Notes: generated by a model not told the origin, from the letters alone. Counted from the first letter of the stretch, positions 13,026-26,989 are shown. The stretch is 64,000 nucleotides of DNA from Brachynemurus nebulosus (GCA_035578155.1 JAPWDM010000001.1:13367543-13431542), one strand, 5' to 3'. Numbers and translations are program-made.

Positions 13026-15298
13026 TGCCATCTAGTAACATTTATGTTGTTATACTTAAAATTTGCCGAGTGATAATCTAGTACAAAGACTAAATTATAT
13101 CAGTTAATATTTTTATCACATAGAAATAAAATTAAACATATGGCAACTATATTGTCTATATTAGATCTTACTTTTTACATACATTTTTTTTTAATTTGCT
13201 AAAACTGAGCTCATTTTTACAGGACAATTTTTTAAAAGGTCTACTATATTATATCTTTTATTCAGTTTCTTAAACATTATGCCTTGTCTAATATGGTTAA
13301 GCTTTCATATAATGGTTTCATTTGATATGTTGGCTATTAAGAAATCGTAAATCTAAATACATGTTGATTACTGTAAATTATTGTAGGCTTAGTGCGTAAT
13401 CCTATTACGTAGAATTAATTGCTCCAATAAATCCAATATACCTATTATGTATCACCTAATAATTATTGTTTATAATTGTTATTATAAATTAAACTAAAAA
13501 AAAAAATACTTATTCTAAAGCTATAATTTTATTGTTTTAATAAAAATCCACAATTTTATTTCAAGCCTGATGAAATTTGAACACCCGACCGTTAAAATAA
13601 AAAGCACAAGACCCCCCTAGCTTTTAGAAACGTTAAAATACATAAGTGTAGGAGTAGTCAAGTGTTTTTTCGTTAACGTAGCCTAGTATTTAAGCAACAG
13701 GAAAAATTTTACAACATGGTCGAAATTGGAACTGTTTATTGCTACTTACAAATCGCCATTCGTCATCCAAAATATTAAAAATACTCCTTATCACCAATTC
13801 AACCCCCCCCCCCCCTATAAATCACCATATGGGTGCCCCTTGAAAAGTAAAGTCACTGTCTAGATGAGAATTCAAAAGACCGCCCCATGCCTATTAAAAA
13901 CTAACTAACAATAAGTATACATGTCGAATCACACAAAGAAATAACAGACATTTATTTGTTGCATCGGTATGGTTTACAGGTTTAGTAACACAGAAAATAA
14001 AGAGTTTTTGTCAACACCCCGCTTGATTTTTTCTTATTACAGACCACCTACTGTGGCTCAGTACCCTGCCACCCCCCAAAAAATTATTTTTACAATTTGG
14101 AGATTAATATTTTAGTCCCGGTTAATAAGGTGAAAAGTGTCACTTTTAGCTCAAAGGACTAAAAATACTTTTGCCTCCACTTTTAAACCAATCAACACGC
14201 AGTATTTATATAGAACGTCACCAGCTAGCAAGCGAAATTTAATTTAAATTACATAGTGTTACTATAGGTAATGAATTATTTATTTAAAATAATAAACAAG
14301 TATAAACTTGTAGATAAAGACAAACACTTGTATTGTTCAATTTGATTAATTTGTACACGACATACATGATGTAATATTATGTCACACAGTTTAAATAATT
14401 TATCTCTTAATTTTTGTAATTTTAAATTATCCGGAATTGCAACAAATTCACACTCGGGATCAAAAGTCATACTTTAGTCCCTTGGTGTATCATAAACTAT
14501 TTTTTCAGCATCATTTCGGACAAAATGAACAAGAGAACTACCTTTTCTAAATCAAAGCAGTATCGGTTAATGTGAAAAAAGTTTCAGATCGATTGCATAT
14601 AAAATTTATTTAAAAAAATATATATATTTCCTTTAGTTTCTGGCTCTGAATAACCCCTTAAATAAATAAAGAAAATTTTAGTATCAAAGCGAAAAGAATG
14701 AACACTCAAACAACTCAACAAAATCATGGAATACATTTCGCGGATTATCAATAAAATACCACCTGATATCTTAAATTTCATTACAAGACAATTAACAACC
14801 GAAACAGTTTCAACATCCGCATTTGATTCCAAAACATTTCAACGACGACAACAACAAGCACTACTACACTCTGTATACCCCGCCCTGCCCCGCCGCAATG
14901 CATGCAATGATGTGGAAATACAATTTTATAATTAATTAAAACGTTTGTGCTGTAATCGTCTTTTTTGTACAGTGACATATTTATTTGATAAGCTTAACTC
15001 TGTTCGTTATTGATTCCGTTTGAAATCATTTCCCAGTGAATGACAGACAATAAGCAAGCGAACCGAGCCAAGCAAACTGAACTGAATTGAACTGGTTAAA
15101 CGATAATATTATAAAACAATATGTTTGTGTCATCAGTCGAGATTACTGTTTTTGACAGCTGGACTTAACAATAAACGATGAACATCGATGTTGGCAAAAA
15201 AAGAGAAAATTATGGTGCTTTTGTAATATGCGATTTGCCAGTAATTAACCAATAAATGTTCTAACAAAAAAATTCTTTGTAAGAAAAAGTAACTACCA
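13026..15298. other. AT-rich stretch with nothing recognised
   Basis: No gene, element end or tandem array was identified. A C homopolymer lies at about 13802-13816. GAACACCCGACCGT near 13580 could be a reversed pol III B box, but no A box was found. A frame at 14726-14935 includes a CAACGACGACAACAAC stretch and has no other coding signal. Confidence 0.5.
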
Positions 15299-15300
15299 TA

Positions 15301-16160
15301 AAACCGTCCAGACCCGGACTCTTTTTTACATTTTTTGGTTAATTTTATATTTATACATGTTTCCTTCTTAGATATCACCAATAAAAGTATTACCATTAGA
15401 AAGAGTGTATATTATTTGTTATATCCCTGACCCATTTCTTTCATAAGTAAAAATAAAAAAAATTAAAATAATTAGTAAGTGTCCGGGTCTACACCCTAAA
15501 TCGGTCTTGACTTTACTTAAGTAATGTAATAATACGGAAACTAACCTCTCCCGTCGGGTTTAGGACAGTGTTTTATATCGTCTGATGTCTTTGAACCTGT
15601 CAAAGACTTCAAAATATTTTGTGGGAAGGGAGAGGGGGCAATGCATAGTATGCGCCTCTATGAAGTAAACATACGATATGACACCAGAAAGAGATATAAA
15701 CCGCGTAATTCTGGGGGGTATATTAACCTATGGATAGTGGGAGTTACAGTCGGTGCAAATCGCGGCCATAGTGTAATAAACTGATGTGTCCGAGTCTAAA
15801 CGGATATATGTATATAGCATGTATTTTTTATATATACATCGAATATAACTTCAAATATCATTAAATGATGCGGGATAAAATTCTGAACACATACATATCA
15901 AAACTAAAACAATATGACAATTATGACGAAAATTACATGTCTAAGTTAGACACACATTTTATTTCTTTGAAAAACTGTAGGATAGTGATCCTGTAAAATG
16001 AGATGATAAATGTTGAAATCCGTAGTTTTTATTGGTGCAGCTATTTAGAGGATGTTTTTCTCTCTCTAATGACGTCAAGAACAAATGTTTATTGTTGCAG
16101 GTTAATGTAGAAATTATTTAATTTGAAGATTGGTGCAAAGTGTCCGGGTCTAGACGGTCT
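15301..16160. mobile_element. TA-flanked TIR element with repeated GTCCGGGTCTA motif
   Basis: The left end AAACCGTCCAGACCCGGACT and right end GTCCGGGTCTAGACGGTCT are inverted repeats flanked by TA (15299-15300, 16161-16162). The end motif recurs internally as GTGTCCGGGTCTACACC (15479) and GTGTCCGAGTCTAAACG (15785). It is 860 bp with no transposase. Repeated motif copies suggest multiple transposase-binding sites. A TA target fits the Tc1/mariner/pogo group, but that is inference. Confidence 0.8.
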
Positions 16161-16364
16161 TACGGTATAATAGATAATCACACGAAAAACAATAGTTTCA
16201 AGAATTGACAATGAAAACTAAAAAATCGACTAAGAGCGAGTCGGGTTTGCAAAATTATGGTTATAGTGATAGTCGATAAATTAAGCTTTTCTTTGTACAT
16301 ATAATTATGTATTTTTAAATGTAATTCAAATTTGTTTGTCAGGACTAAATAATGCATGAATTAT

Positions 16365-16575
16365 CCCCAGGCCCAACAAAAAAGTGGGGTACCCGAAGTT
16401 GCAACCCTGAAGCCACAACTCGAGGAGGGGTCCGTAGCCATCGGTAGAGGGTCCGAGACAAAGATTAAGAGTTCTGTTTGGCTCACCACTTTTTTTTAGG
16501 GAGAAAATTGTCAAGAAATGCGTTTTGTTCCCGGGGCTCGTCATTTCTTTCCACGGTCTTGATTATCTCACATTA
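16365..16575 (+). repeat. Dispersed repeat R2, copy 1
   Basis: Shared with 38095-38275: CAGGCCCAACAA, a GGGGT-CCGAAGTTGCA-type phrase, AGCCATCGGTAGAGGG versus AGCTATCGGTAGGGAG, and CCACGGTCTTGATTAT versus CCACGGCCTTGATTGT. Both copies are locally GC-rich. The class is unknown. Confidence 0.6.
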
Positions 16576-18385
16576 TACTGAAACATTATAGTCCAAACGA
16601 GTTAGATTTTTACATACCAAAAAGAGTATCTATAGAATGGAAAATGCGGAAAAATAAGGAAAATTCCGTAGAATTTGGTAAACCATTTTTACAATAAAAA
16701 TAATATATTTGTACGCCTTTCTCACAAAAATTTTTTTTTCTTTTTCTTCGTTCTTCTTACGAGACCGGTTTCGATCACTTTACTGATTTTCTTCGTTTTT
16801 TCTGTCAAATACCTGAATTAATTGGCATGGCATGCATTTGTATTGACATATTAACATGTTCTATCAACTAAAATTTTTCCATAAAAATATATGTTATAGA
16901 GTACTATGAGAAATATTATTGAACAAAAAATGGTGGGTGTCGCTAACGCGTAAGTGCCCAAAAAAAATTACTTAAATTTAAAAATTTAAAAAAATTAGTA
17001 TAATAAAGGGATATAACGTTAATATTTATTTAATTACTTTGGCTAAGGTAGGTACACAATATGTATTAAACTCAAATAAATCGGCTCAGTAATTACGTCA
17101 AAAAAAATTTTTTTTGAAAATTTTTGTCTGTTTGTGTATTTGCAGTAATGTATCTGGAGCTAAGAAGTATTATTTCCTATAAAAACAGTCCATTTTGCGT
17201 CAAAGGCCGTTTTCCTTATCTTACCCGGCTATGCCCTTTGTAATTTATTTTTAGAAAAGAATAGAAGATTGATTTGTTTCAAATATAAGAATTATTTAAT
17301 TTCTTAACGAAAACTCATTATAAATTGTATCTGAAATGAGGTATATAAGTTTTTAAAATATTCGGAAAATTGGTTGACCGCACACTATATAATTACACCA
17401 ACATTTTTATTTTCAATATTCGGTCGTGATGTATGTTATTTCAATTATACAAAACCAAAAACACATACATATGTGTGCCTATATGTAATTTTGTATACTT
17501 ATATGTTTATTTAATATTCTCTTTTAAATAGGTCAGTCAGCCTGTTTTCAATTACATATTGTGTTGTAATTCACTAATGCGGTAATTTGATTAACAAGGT
17601 GTAACAACATTCCGTTCGTCTCATTTTACTTACAAATTCTTTTGATTATCATTAACCTTTCGTGTGGTTAATTATCCATTCGCTTTAACTGTGGCGAGAA
17701 GTGTTGCTGTCACTGTTGTACAGGTGCAAAGGTGTAACGTTAAAAACAAACAGATATAGTGCTAATATCAAACCTCAACGTAATTGGGTTATATCTCAAC
17801 CAGTGGGGGGATATGTTAAAAAATTAACGCAAGCAAGTTGTACCTATACACCAACCAGTATTTTCATTTTGTATATTTCGTTGACTGTATTATTCTGATA
17901 ATTGACTAGAAGTAATTAAAATTATTAGGTCTTTCAAATTTTAAAATTTTATATTCACAAAGAGGCGTAACTACAATGGAGCAGATGAAGCAATCGCTCT
18001 AGAACGTATCATAAAAAGGGGCGCAAAAAAAGCTAGCGACGTTTTCTTTTGCCCGCCACTTTAAATTTTCGAGAAAAAGTTGGCACCTAGAGAGGAAGAG
18101 CGCTTGATTACACTTGATTAAAGTCGCTCCAAGGCGCAAAATGGTGTAAAAGGAGGATGGTGTAAAAGGAGCACCGAACCCAAGATGCACCGAACATTTC
18201 TAAGGATCCTGCGGCGCTGACTAATTTTGTAAAATTAATAAAAGCTTAAATGTAATCTTTGAAAGACGTGATGTTTTGCGTTCTTAAATCACAATCTTGC
18301 AAATAATATGTATTATAATATATATTTAGAAATATATACATAATTTATTTGAACTGTATCCAAATTTTGTTACTATTCTGAAAAC
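16576..18385. other. Stretch without recognised genes
   Basis: This is mostly AT-rich sequence. Around 18120-18190 the words GGTGTAAAAGGAG and GCACCGAACCCAAGATGCAC form a small local duplication (GGTGTAAAAGGAG appears twice within 20 bp). Frames at 17701-17898 and 17999-18190 have no recognisable product. Confidence 0.4.
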
Positions 18386-18388
18386 TAT

Positions 18389-18931
18389 GGGTAACTTCAA
18401 AAATGTAAACTTTACCGCATCGATGCAGCATCATGACTTTTCTGATGCGTCTAATACTACATGATGCGCTGCTCATGCTCTCTTGAAATTTGATGCACAT
18501 TAGATGTTTTTGAACGGGATATTGGCATCATTTAGCCACTGATTTGGCTATAGATAAAACAGATAATGTAGCATGATAGACTATAGATAATGAACTTACT
18601 TGAAATCGAAAATATTGAAATTATTTGAATAAAAAATATTACATATCTATTTTGAGTGCAAGATGTATTCAAATCGTTTAAACAATTTTAATCAAAGGTA
18701 AATACATTCATCTTTTTCAAGATGATACCTACATAATATGGCAAGTAGTTATAATTCTACATTATACACATGACATGCGTCTTGGGCATGCATCACCAAA
18801 TTTCTTCATGCATTGTTTTGACGCATCAAATGCAAAATTGAACTTTTGATTTTTTGTTGTGATGCGTCTGATGCATTTTTGAACTTTTGACTCTGCCTCA
18901 TGCAAGCAGTGATGCATTTTTGAAGTTAGCC
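18389..18931. mobile_element. TIR element rich in GATGCA words
   Basis: The left end GGGTAACTTCAAAAATG faces the right end CATTTTTGAAGTTAGCC. TAT lies immediately outside both ends (18386-18388 and 18932-18934), which could be a 2-3 bp target duplication. The interior repeats GATGCATTTTTGAACTTTTG-like words on both strands, with more than ten GATGC/GCATC occurrences. It is 543 bp and non-coding. Confidence 0.7.
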
Positions 18932-19059
18932 TATATTAACTTTATCAAATAAACTGTTACCGTTGAATCTACAAGATCTTTTGAAGACTAAATATAATAA
19001 AATATTACTTCGGACCTACCCGAGGTCAAGTAAGTTTTCAAATAATTTTATCCATAAAA

Positions 19060-19330
19060 TTTCTATACCAAAAGTAGCAAGATCACAGCAGTTTCATACA
19101 AAAATTAATAAGGTTATTACGATTCTATACCAAAGTTAGTTAGGTAACAACGGTTCTATACCAAAAGTAGTAAGGTCACAGCATCCTGTCGCAAAAGTAG
19201 TGAGGTTACAGTGGTTCTATATCAAAAGTAGTAAGATCACGGTAGTTCTGTATCAAAAGTTATAAAGTAGCAGTAGTTGTATACCAAAAATAGTAAGGTT
19301 AAAGAGATTCTCGACTAAATGTAATAAGAT
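19060..19330 (+). repeat. Minisatellite of about 30 bp
   Basis: About nine imperfect units of the form TTCTATACCAAAAGTAGTAA plus GGTCACAGCAG. Neighbouring units differ at several positions, so the array is old. Confidence 0.85.
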
Positions 19331-20334
19331 TATTAATATAAAAAAATTTACAAAAAATAAATAAAAATCACATAATAAATAATAGGTGTGTTTTCATTAC
19401 AACTGTAATTTCATTAATTCAAAAAAAAAAAAATGTACGCAGTATTTTCTTGTTATAATATAAAGTAGTTATTACATTATTGCTTTGACATTTTTAAAAC
19501 ACCAGTTTTTTCTTAACTTTTTTAATTTTAATTTTAATTTTTTTTTTTATAAATGCAACCATTTTTAGCAGTTTGAAAGAAAAGACGCAGTGTCACGTAA
19601 TGACGTAATCATCTTCTAGAACTTTGCTATTATTCTTTTGCGTTGTATTATTTTATAAAAAATACACAAATGCATAGAACGCTACCGGCTGGTCTGTTTA
19701 CAAATAGTTTGGCAGCCCTGACATTAACGCCAGTCGTAACTTTAAAAATTTACTATACTGCAACGAAATGACTTAGAAAGATCAAGTCATACACATATCA
19801 TTTGGTTTCTAATTTGATTGTGATTACCAAGATAATATATTAATATACTTCAATATGGAAAAAAATTTTTTTCATGGTAATGAGCTCAAAACGCATATGA
19901 GTCAGTCTATGACACTATTACTTAATTTTCTTTCCTCAGAATAAGGAAGACCAAAAAGACTGCTGACTTGCACCTTATAAAGACAAAGTCAAATTAGCTC
20001 GCAATGACGGAACCGGAAATATTGCCTATATTACGCCACACATTCTACTGTCATTAGCTAGCATAATGTCATTCACACATATGTTTACCCTACTCTAAAC
20101 ATGGTTCTAGAATCAGGTTGAATTAGTTTAATTGTTCAAAAGAACACCCAACTAGTATAGTACCGAATTCAGAATTCTTGTCTGAGGACATACTGCTTTT
20201 GTTTACAGCAATTCATAACTGATAGTGATAAAATTAACTGCAAAAACAAATCCATAATAATCATGGTTTAGAGCTGTTTTTGGAATATGGTAAAAACATA
20301 ATAAAAAAAAATTGTACAGGCTTCTGTAAATGTC

Positions 20335-20520
20335 TTGAACACAGTCAAAAAATTTGTGTTAAAATTAACACATTTCACATGACCAGAAGGGTCCACTCAA
20401 TTTTTTGTGTTATTTTAACACAAAGCGTATGTGTCAAATCTTTACACAAGATTTGTGTCAATGATTTAACACACAAGAGGACATACATTTTGTGTTAATT
20501 TTTCAGATTTTTCAGAGTTA
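20335..20520. repeat. Cluster of TGTGTTA...TAACACA palindromes
   Basis: TGTGTTAAAATTAACACA (20355-20372), TGTGTTATTTTAACACA (about 20405), a TTTACACAAGATTTGTGTCA phrase, TTTAACACACAAG and TTTTGTGTTAATTTTT lie within 180 bp. Such repeated inverted words are typical of the ends of some insect MITEs. CACAGTCAAAAAATTTGTG on the left and CAGATTTTTCAGAGTT on the right could be diverged termini. The frame at 20280-20498 runs through these words and is not a gene. Confidence 0.55.
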
Positions 20521-21950
20521 ATTGTTAAACTTTTTTAGTCAATATTTTACTTTCACTGCAGCTAAGATATTTGAAAATCATCAAAAATTATAACGATTTT
20601 GTTCATATGTTATTATAAATGAGACTCAAAGCACGCAAAGTCAGTTCTTTGTAAAAATTCTTACTTATTTCCATATATATCTCTCAAAATATATATAATA
20701 GAAAAGATGAGAGTAGTTCTTATTATTAAACAAAACCGAAAAATTTTTCAGTTATTGACGAATATAGTTTTATTAAACGTTTAAAAATGAAACAATTTTC
20801 TTACATTTTAAAGTTATTTTGTTACAGATTCGGTTACAAAAAATCATGTAAGCTTACATGAGATTGTATATTGTAAGTAATATTATAATAGTTCCTTTGT
20901 TTTCGGAACTCATCGTAGCAATGTATTTCATTTTTATTTTTTATTTTTAAAAACTAACCTTAAATTGTTCTTTGTGATGCACATTTCAATTCAAAAAATT
21001 CTTTAAAGTTTCTAAAAATTTCTTAAATAATTTTTATTCTTTCAATTTTTAATCGTTTCACACTTAAAATGTTACTCTCAAGTGTTTTTATTTTCTAAAA
21101 ATAATATTTAAAACTTTTACTTCAACCAGTGCTATTATTGTTATTATTTTTTTAAAATTATTTGTTCAGATGTCAGTTTTACATGTAAATATATAAAATC
21201 ATAGGCCTGAAGACGACAAAAAGTCGAAACTGGTAGCCTTTGTAAAAAAAAACATTTTTGTTTTTCCTTGATGACCATCACTCCTAAATACCTTTAAAAA
21301 TAGAATTTTTTGTATGATAGAGATAATGTGTTTAATTTCCTTATGTAATAATAATTATATCTTAGGATAATTAATACGTACATTTAGTTGGGTAATATAT
21401 TTAATCCTTTCTTGATGGTCACAAAAAAAGAAACGAAATTTACACTGATGTTTGTGGCCATTTTAACCAGAATATTTTTTCCATTAATATAATTACGTAT
21501 AACAGAAAAGTAATTTTATTTATTGTAATAATTAAGAAAAACTAAAGTAAATAGGTACGTATAAGTACATATATCTGGATACACACTTCCGCAGCTAAAC
21601 TCTAACGTTTTTGCACCGACGACAGGTACCTAGCTTGATAGGTAGTGAAGTAAGTGTTTTCATTTTCGTTTTTATCTTTTTGTTTACCGTTGTTACTAAC
21701 TATACTAGGTATCTTTTCAGATTGTCATAATCATAAGAGCCTCTCAACATTTTCAACCATTATTTTGTAGGGCATGCCGACCGGGCATGCTATAATAATT
21801 GTTTGTTTTACCTTTTTATTGTTCTTGCTAATGGCTTTGTGTTTGTTGTTCGCAAAAAACATGGCCATTATTATATCATACCTCATGTTGTGTTTTTACA
21901 ACAGAAATGTTGTTTCAGTTTTTTTCTTTTGCTCTCGACAAAAAATTTTG
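20521..21950. other. AT-rich stretch with nothing recognised
   Basis: No coding frame, element end or array was recognised. A slightly GC-richer patch at about 21585-21650 contains ACCGACGACAGGTACC, without further support for a function. Confidence 0.45.
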
Positions 21951-22240
21951 TAGAGTTGACCGGGGTAATTGTGAATTGGGACAATTGTGAACGGCGTTTA
22001 TAATTTCTAAAATAACACCAATATTGTTAAAAATCAACTCTTAATATGTTTTTCTGTCCTTTCTTAATATGCTATTAAAATTTCATAACAATTCTCCAAG
22101 TATTAGTATCTTTTTTTTTAGCGAATTTCGAAAACTCGAAATTCAGCTATCACAGTAGGTGTCATGACGCAATCTGAGTCCGGGACTATGGCAGAAATCT
22201 GTTTTGAGGTCCCTAGAATACGAAAATGATATTCACTAAA

Positions 22241-22382
<142 letters not shown>

Positions 22383-23069
22383 ATGTGTTCCCACGATAAC
22401 TCTCGAACGAAACGTCTAACGCTTATGAAATTTTGTGTGCGGACTGGATTCTGAATTGGCTTGGCTAAGTTCGTTAGCCAGACACGTCGGATGCCCAGAA
22501 GTAGGTTTTCTGGCCATTTTTTATCATTCGATCCTATCATAAGGCAGTTCAATTTTTACATCGTTGAAAAGGAAAAAAAAAATTATGAAGAAAATATTGT
22601 AATAAATACTTAAAATATTGTAAAAAAATACTTAAAATATTTCTTTCTATTTTAAGTATTTTTCGAGAAAATGTAAATTTTCACTTTTATTCTTTCTTTG
22701 TTAGTCTAATAAGTAATTTATATTTATATCTTAGTTCTTTATTAAGTATAAAAATATTTCACTTTTTTATTAAAGAATTTTGTGAGAACAAGTGAAAACT
22801 ATTCACATATATGTGATATAACACACATACATGTATAGAGTTTTGTTTCTCATTTATTGCATTATAATTAGCATGGTTCTATCCCATGTTAAAAAATGTA
22901 AATTAAACAGATTTTCTAAGCTAATGTAATGAAGAATTTTTTTTTTTTTTTATTGAATTTTTAAGTAAACAAGAAATTGAAGATTATGTTATGATATAAA
23001 TATTATTAAATATAAAACAAAACAAAACAAAATATGTACAATGTACATATGTATGTACGGAAAAATATT

Positions 23070-24602
23070 TTGAATCGATTTTGAAAATTTTTCCACTAAT
23101 AATTAATAATGTTAAAAAATTAAACCATTTCAAATGGATTTAAGGTATTTTATGTGAGGTCAAGGTTTTCGGGACCTAAAAAGGCCAGAAATTAATTAAC
23201 CAATCGATTTTAAAAATTTTTTCACAGTTAGTAAGTTAAAGTATTTGAATTAATTAATTAAATGATGTCCGCAAGAAGCTTATGGACTGCCATAAGTTAT
23301 ATGAGATCCTTAGAACCCTTTTCTTACTGTTAGAGTACTAGACTTGTATGAGTTTCGCCAGGATTTACTGATCCCATAATTGTAAAAAATAAACTAAACG
23401 ACCAATTTTAAAAATTTCTTCACTGTTACAGAGCTAAACTATTTTAGATAGATTTAGAATACATTATGTAAGGTCCGCCAGGGTCCACAGGACCCAAAAG
23501 TGTCAAAAATAAACTAACTGACCGATTTTGAAAATTTTTTCACTGTTACAGAGCTAAACTATTTTAGATAAATATCGATTACGTTATGTAAGGTCCGCCT
23601 TGGTCCATAGGACCCAAAAGTGTCAAAAATAAACTGCCTGATTGATTTTGAAAATTTTTTCACTGTTACAGAGCTAAACTGTTTTAGATAAATATAGATT
23701 CCGTTATGTAAGGTCTGCCAGAGTCCATAGGATCCAGAAGTGTCAAAAATAAACTAACTGACCGATTTTGAAAATTTTTTCACTGTTACAGAGCTAAACT
23801 ATTTTAGATAAATATAAATTACGTTATGTAAGGTCCACCAAGGTCCATAGAACCCAAAAGTGTCAAAAATAAACTAACTGACCGATTTTGAAAATTTTTT
23901 CACTGTTACAGAGCTAAACTATTTTAGATAAATATAGATTACGTTATGTAAGGTCTGCCAGGGTCCATGGGATCCAAAAGTGTCAAAAATAAACTAACCG
24001 ACCGATTTTGAAAATTTTTTCACTGTTACAGAGCTAAACTATTTTAGATAAATATAGATTACGTTATGTAAGGTCTGCCAGGGTCCATGGGTCCAAAAGT
24101 GTCAAAAATAAACTAACCGACCGATTTTGAAAATTTTTTCACTGTTGGGGAACTAACTATTTTAGATAGACATACATTACGTTATTTAGGGTCCGCCAGG
24201 GTCCATGGGACCCAAAAGTGGTAAAAATAAACTAACCGACCGATTTTGAAAATTTTTTCACTCTTACAGAGCTAAACTATTTTAGATAAATATAGATTAC
24301 GTTATGTAAAGTCTGCCAGGGTCCATCAGATCCAAAAGCGTAAAAAATAAACTAGCCGACCGATTTTGAAAATTTTTTCACTGTTTGGGAGCTAAGCTAT
24401 TTTAGATACATATAGATTACGTTATGTAAGGTCTGAAGTGTCAGTAGGACCTAAAAGTGTCAAAAATAAAATAACTGACCGATTTTGAAACATTTTTACT
24501 ATTACCAAGGTAAACTATTTTAGATAGGTACAGGTTGTGTTATCTGAGATCCACAACTGTCCTGCGGATGCAAATGCGGCGTAGAATGCTACACAACGGG
24601 TT

Positions 24603-24682
<80 letters not shown>

Positions 24683-24990
24683 CATAAAGTCCGCCCAGAA
24701 TATACGGTCGAGCTGATTTTTTAATGAGGTCCACCGGGATCTTGCAGATCCGAAAACGCCAGTAATAAGCTATCGAACCGATGCTAAAAAGTTTCTCACT
24801 GCTAGAGAACTAAATTATTTTAGATGGATACAACTATGCTGCACAAAATTCGTTCGGGTTCTTGGGTCCCCAAAAATACCAAAACTAATTACCCAACCGA
24901 TTTTAAAAATTCTTTTACTCTTAGAAAGCTAAACTATTTTAAATAGGTACAGGTCTTAGATGAGATCCGCCAGTGCCCAAGATTTGGAAA
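23070..24990 (+). repeat. Tandem array of about 120 bp units, array 1
   Basis: The unit contains CCGATTTTGAAAATTTTTTC, ACTGTTACAGAGCTAAAC, TATTTTAGATAAATATAG, ATTACGTTATGTAAGGTC and CGCCAGGGTCCATGGGACCC. Copies start near 23401, 23521, 23641, 23761, 23881, 24001, 24120, 24239, 24359 and 24478, so the period is 119-120 bp. Units at 23070-23400 and 24690-24990 are more diverged than the centre, the pattern expected when unequal exchange homogenises the core. One unit is broken by a (TA)n tract. Confidence 0.97.
24607..24680. repeat. (AT)n microsatellite inside the satellite array
   Basis: An uninterrupted run of about 37 AT units lies between TTTTGA and TACATAAAGTCC, inside a diverged 120 bp unit. 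Confidence 0.97.
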
Positions 24991-26782
24991 TTCGCTATGT
25001 TATGCAGATGCTGCGACAGGGGTATTTTATTTTGAAGAAACCCTTGCAAAATTTTATGTATCTTACATCGACCAATCCTCAAAAATACATTTTCTGTTTT
25101 TAAATAAATTTTCTTTTTTTAAAAAGTAAGAAATGGTTAAAAGTGCTTTTAAAGAAGTGGTCTAAGCCCTGAGAGGGTTCCTCATTAATTGCTAAAGAAA
25201 TTGGACAGTTTATCACCCATTCACAATTACCCCATGATTTTAAAATTGTGGGGTAATTGTGAACATCGTTCACAAATGCCCCCAATTCGGTCAAAAATTT
25301 CAGTAGTGTCCTTTTCAGAGTTGAAAATGTTAATGAAGGTGCTGGTGACCTTATTGTACAAGTTTCCGTTGTACAAACAATACAAAAAAAAATTGTTGTT
25401 TTTTTATTCCTGTAAACTAAATATATTTCCTTGAAAAAGTCTTATTTGCCTTGTTCTTGTGTGAATACATGGAATTTTTTGATTTTTTATATGATAAAAT
25501 GACAAAATATCAAAATATCGTTTTTGGCTTGTAATAAATTTGTTCCTACAATTTTTGTTATTTTTCTTTAATCTTGATTTTTTGTAGAAATTTGAGGTTT
25601 GCGTAACTTGCATTAAACAAAGAGAAATTGTGACCGCTAAAGTATGATGAAAAATTTGAAAGTGGAGTAAATGTGAAGGATTTGAGTTGGGCTTTACTCT
25701 GACGTACCACACTTCTCTTGTAATCCATTCTAAATAATTTTTCTGATGGCATTCACTTTTACCCCGAAATTCATAAGATTTGCAAAACCATACCGGGGAA
25801 ATGTGAATGGCTTATAAAATTTTTGTTTTTCATACGAATTTGCTCAAAATTTGTGTGGTGCATCCTGAATAATGTAGAATTAAAAATAAATCAACCATAA
25901 TGTGATATCTAAAATAAAAAATACTTAAAACAACCCTTTTATCTCAACTCATGAAAATCCATTCACAATTACCCCGGTCAACCCTACAGTTTTATTTAGA
26001 AATTTTTCTAAAACCAGATAGATTTTATTTCATGCTTTATGGAACCTGAAAATTAAGTAAGTTTTTTAAAATATTTTATTTAATTGTTAAAGTCTTTTAA
26101 TTTACTTTTATGTTAGTTTAATCCTTTATATTTTAAACGGACAAACACCGACATTTTTTTAGATAATGGTTTCTTATTGTCTCTATAAAATTACAATTTA
26201 TTATTTTTTTAACTTTTTCATTTTTTTTATTTTTGTAATGATTATTTTTCTCTGTATTATGCCTGAGGATAAAACTTTATAATTCGAAACGCAATTTTAT
26301 TATTGTAATCTAAATTGTCTGATTAGAAGAAAATAGATTTGCAGATGCTTTTATTTATTCTCTCGTTTAAAAATTTATTCTTTAAAGTTAAAATGGATTT
26401 TACTTATAGCTAGTATAGCGATTTCGGTTACAACGATTTTCCGGATATTGTGGTAATAAATTATACCCCTTGAACTATATGCGTCATGAATTCCCATATA
26501 ATAAATTATTCGGTTGGAATAACTTCAGTATTTGGTGCAGTTGGTAGAAATACAAAAATTGGGTATTTGACAAATTTCGATAGAGGGTTTCAAAATATTC
26601 CAAATGACTTAGATATAATCCCAGTAATTGACTTTTGTATAAAAAAAGCGATTTAAACTAAAAGAAAGTTTTTTTTCTTATTCAATTGAATTTTCGTGCG
26701 AATACACTTGGTCACGTGTCAATGACGTAACATCACGAACCAGTTAGCTTTTTATATTATATAAGTAATTATGTAGTAGGAG

Positions 26783-26856
26783 GAGTTTATTTTCAAAAAG
26801 CAATTTCTAAGAAAAACCTGATTTGTTAGAAATTGTTTTTTGAAAATAAGCTCCAC
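26783..26856. repeat. Inverted repeat with 27-29 bp arms
   Basis: GAGTTTATTTTCAAAAAGCA with ATTTCTAA on the left pairs with TTAGAAATTG followed by TTTTTTGAAAATAAGCTC on the right, spacer about 16 bp. Confidence 0.8.
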
Positions 26857-26881
26857 TTAATGTTGTATCCATGGAATTAAA

Positions 26882-26982
<101 letters not shown>

Positions 26983-26989
26983 CTGTTGA

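Noticed and set aside
13575..13640. Reversed tRNA-like B box (GTGTTCAAATTTC on the minus strand)
   Set aside because: No A box at the expected distance and no SINE-like tail.
23070..24990. CRISPR-like regular array
   Set aside because: Units are 119-120 bp, contiguous, with no unique spacers, and the context is a eukaryotic genome; it is a satellite array.
25404..25752. Minus-strand frames inside the 21953-25984 element
   Set aside because: Two frames overlap out of phase, are lysine/phenylalanine-rich as expected from AT-rich DNA, and show no transposase motif.
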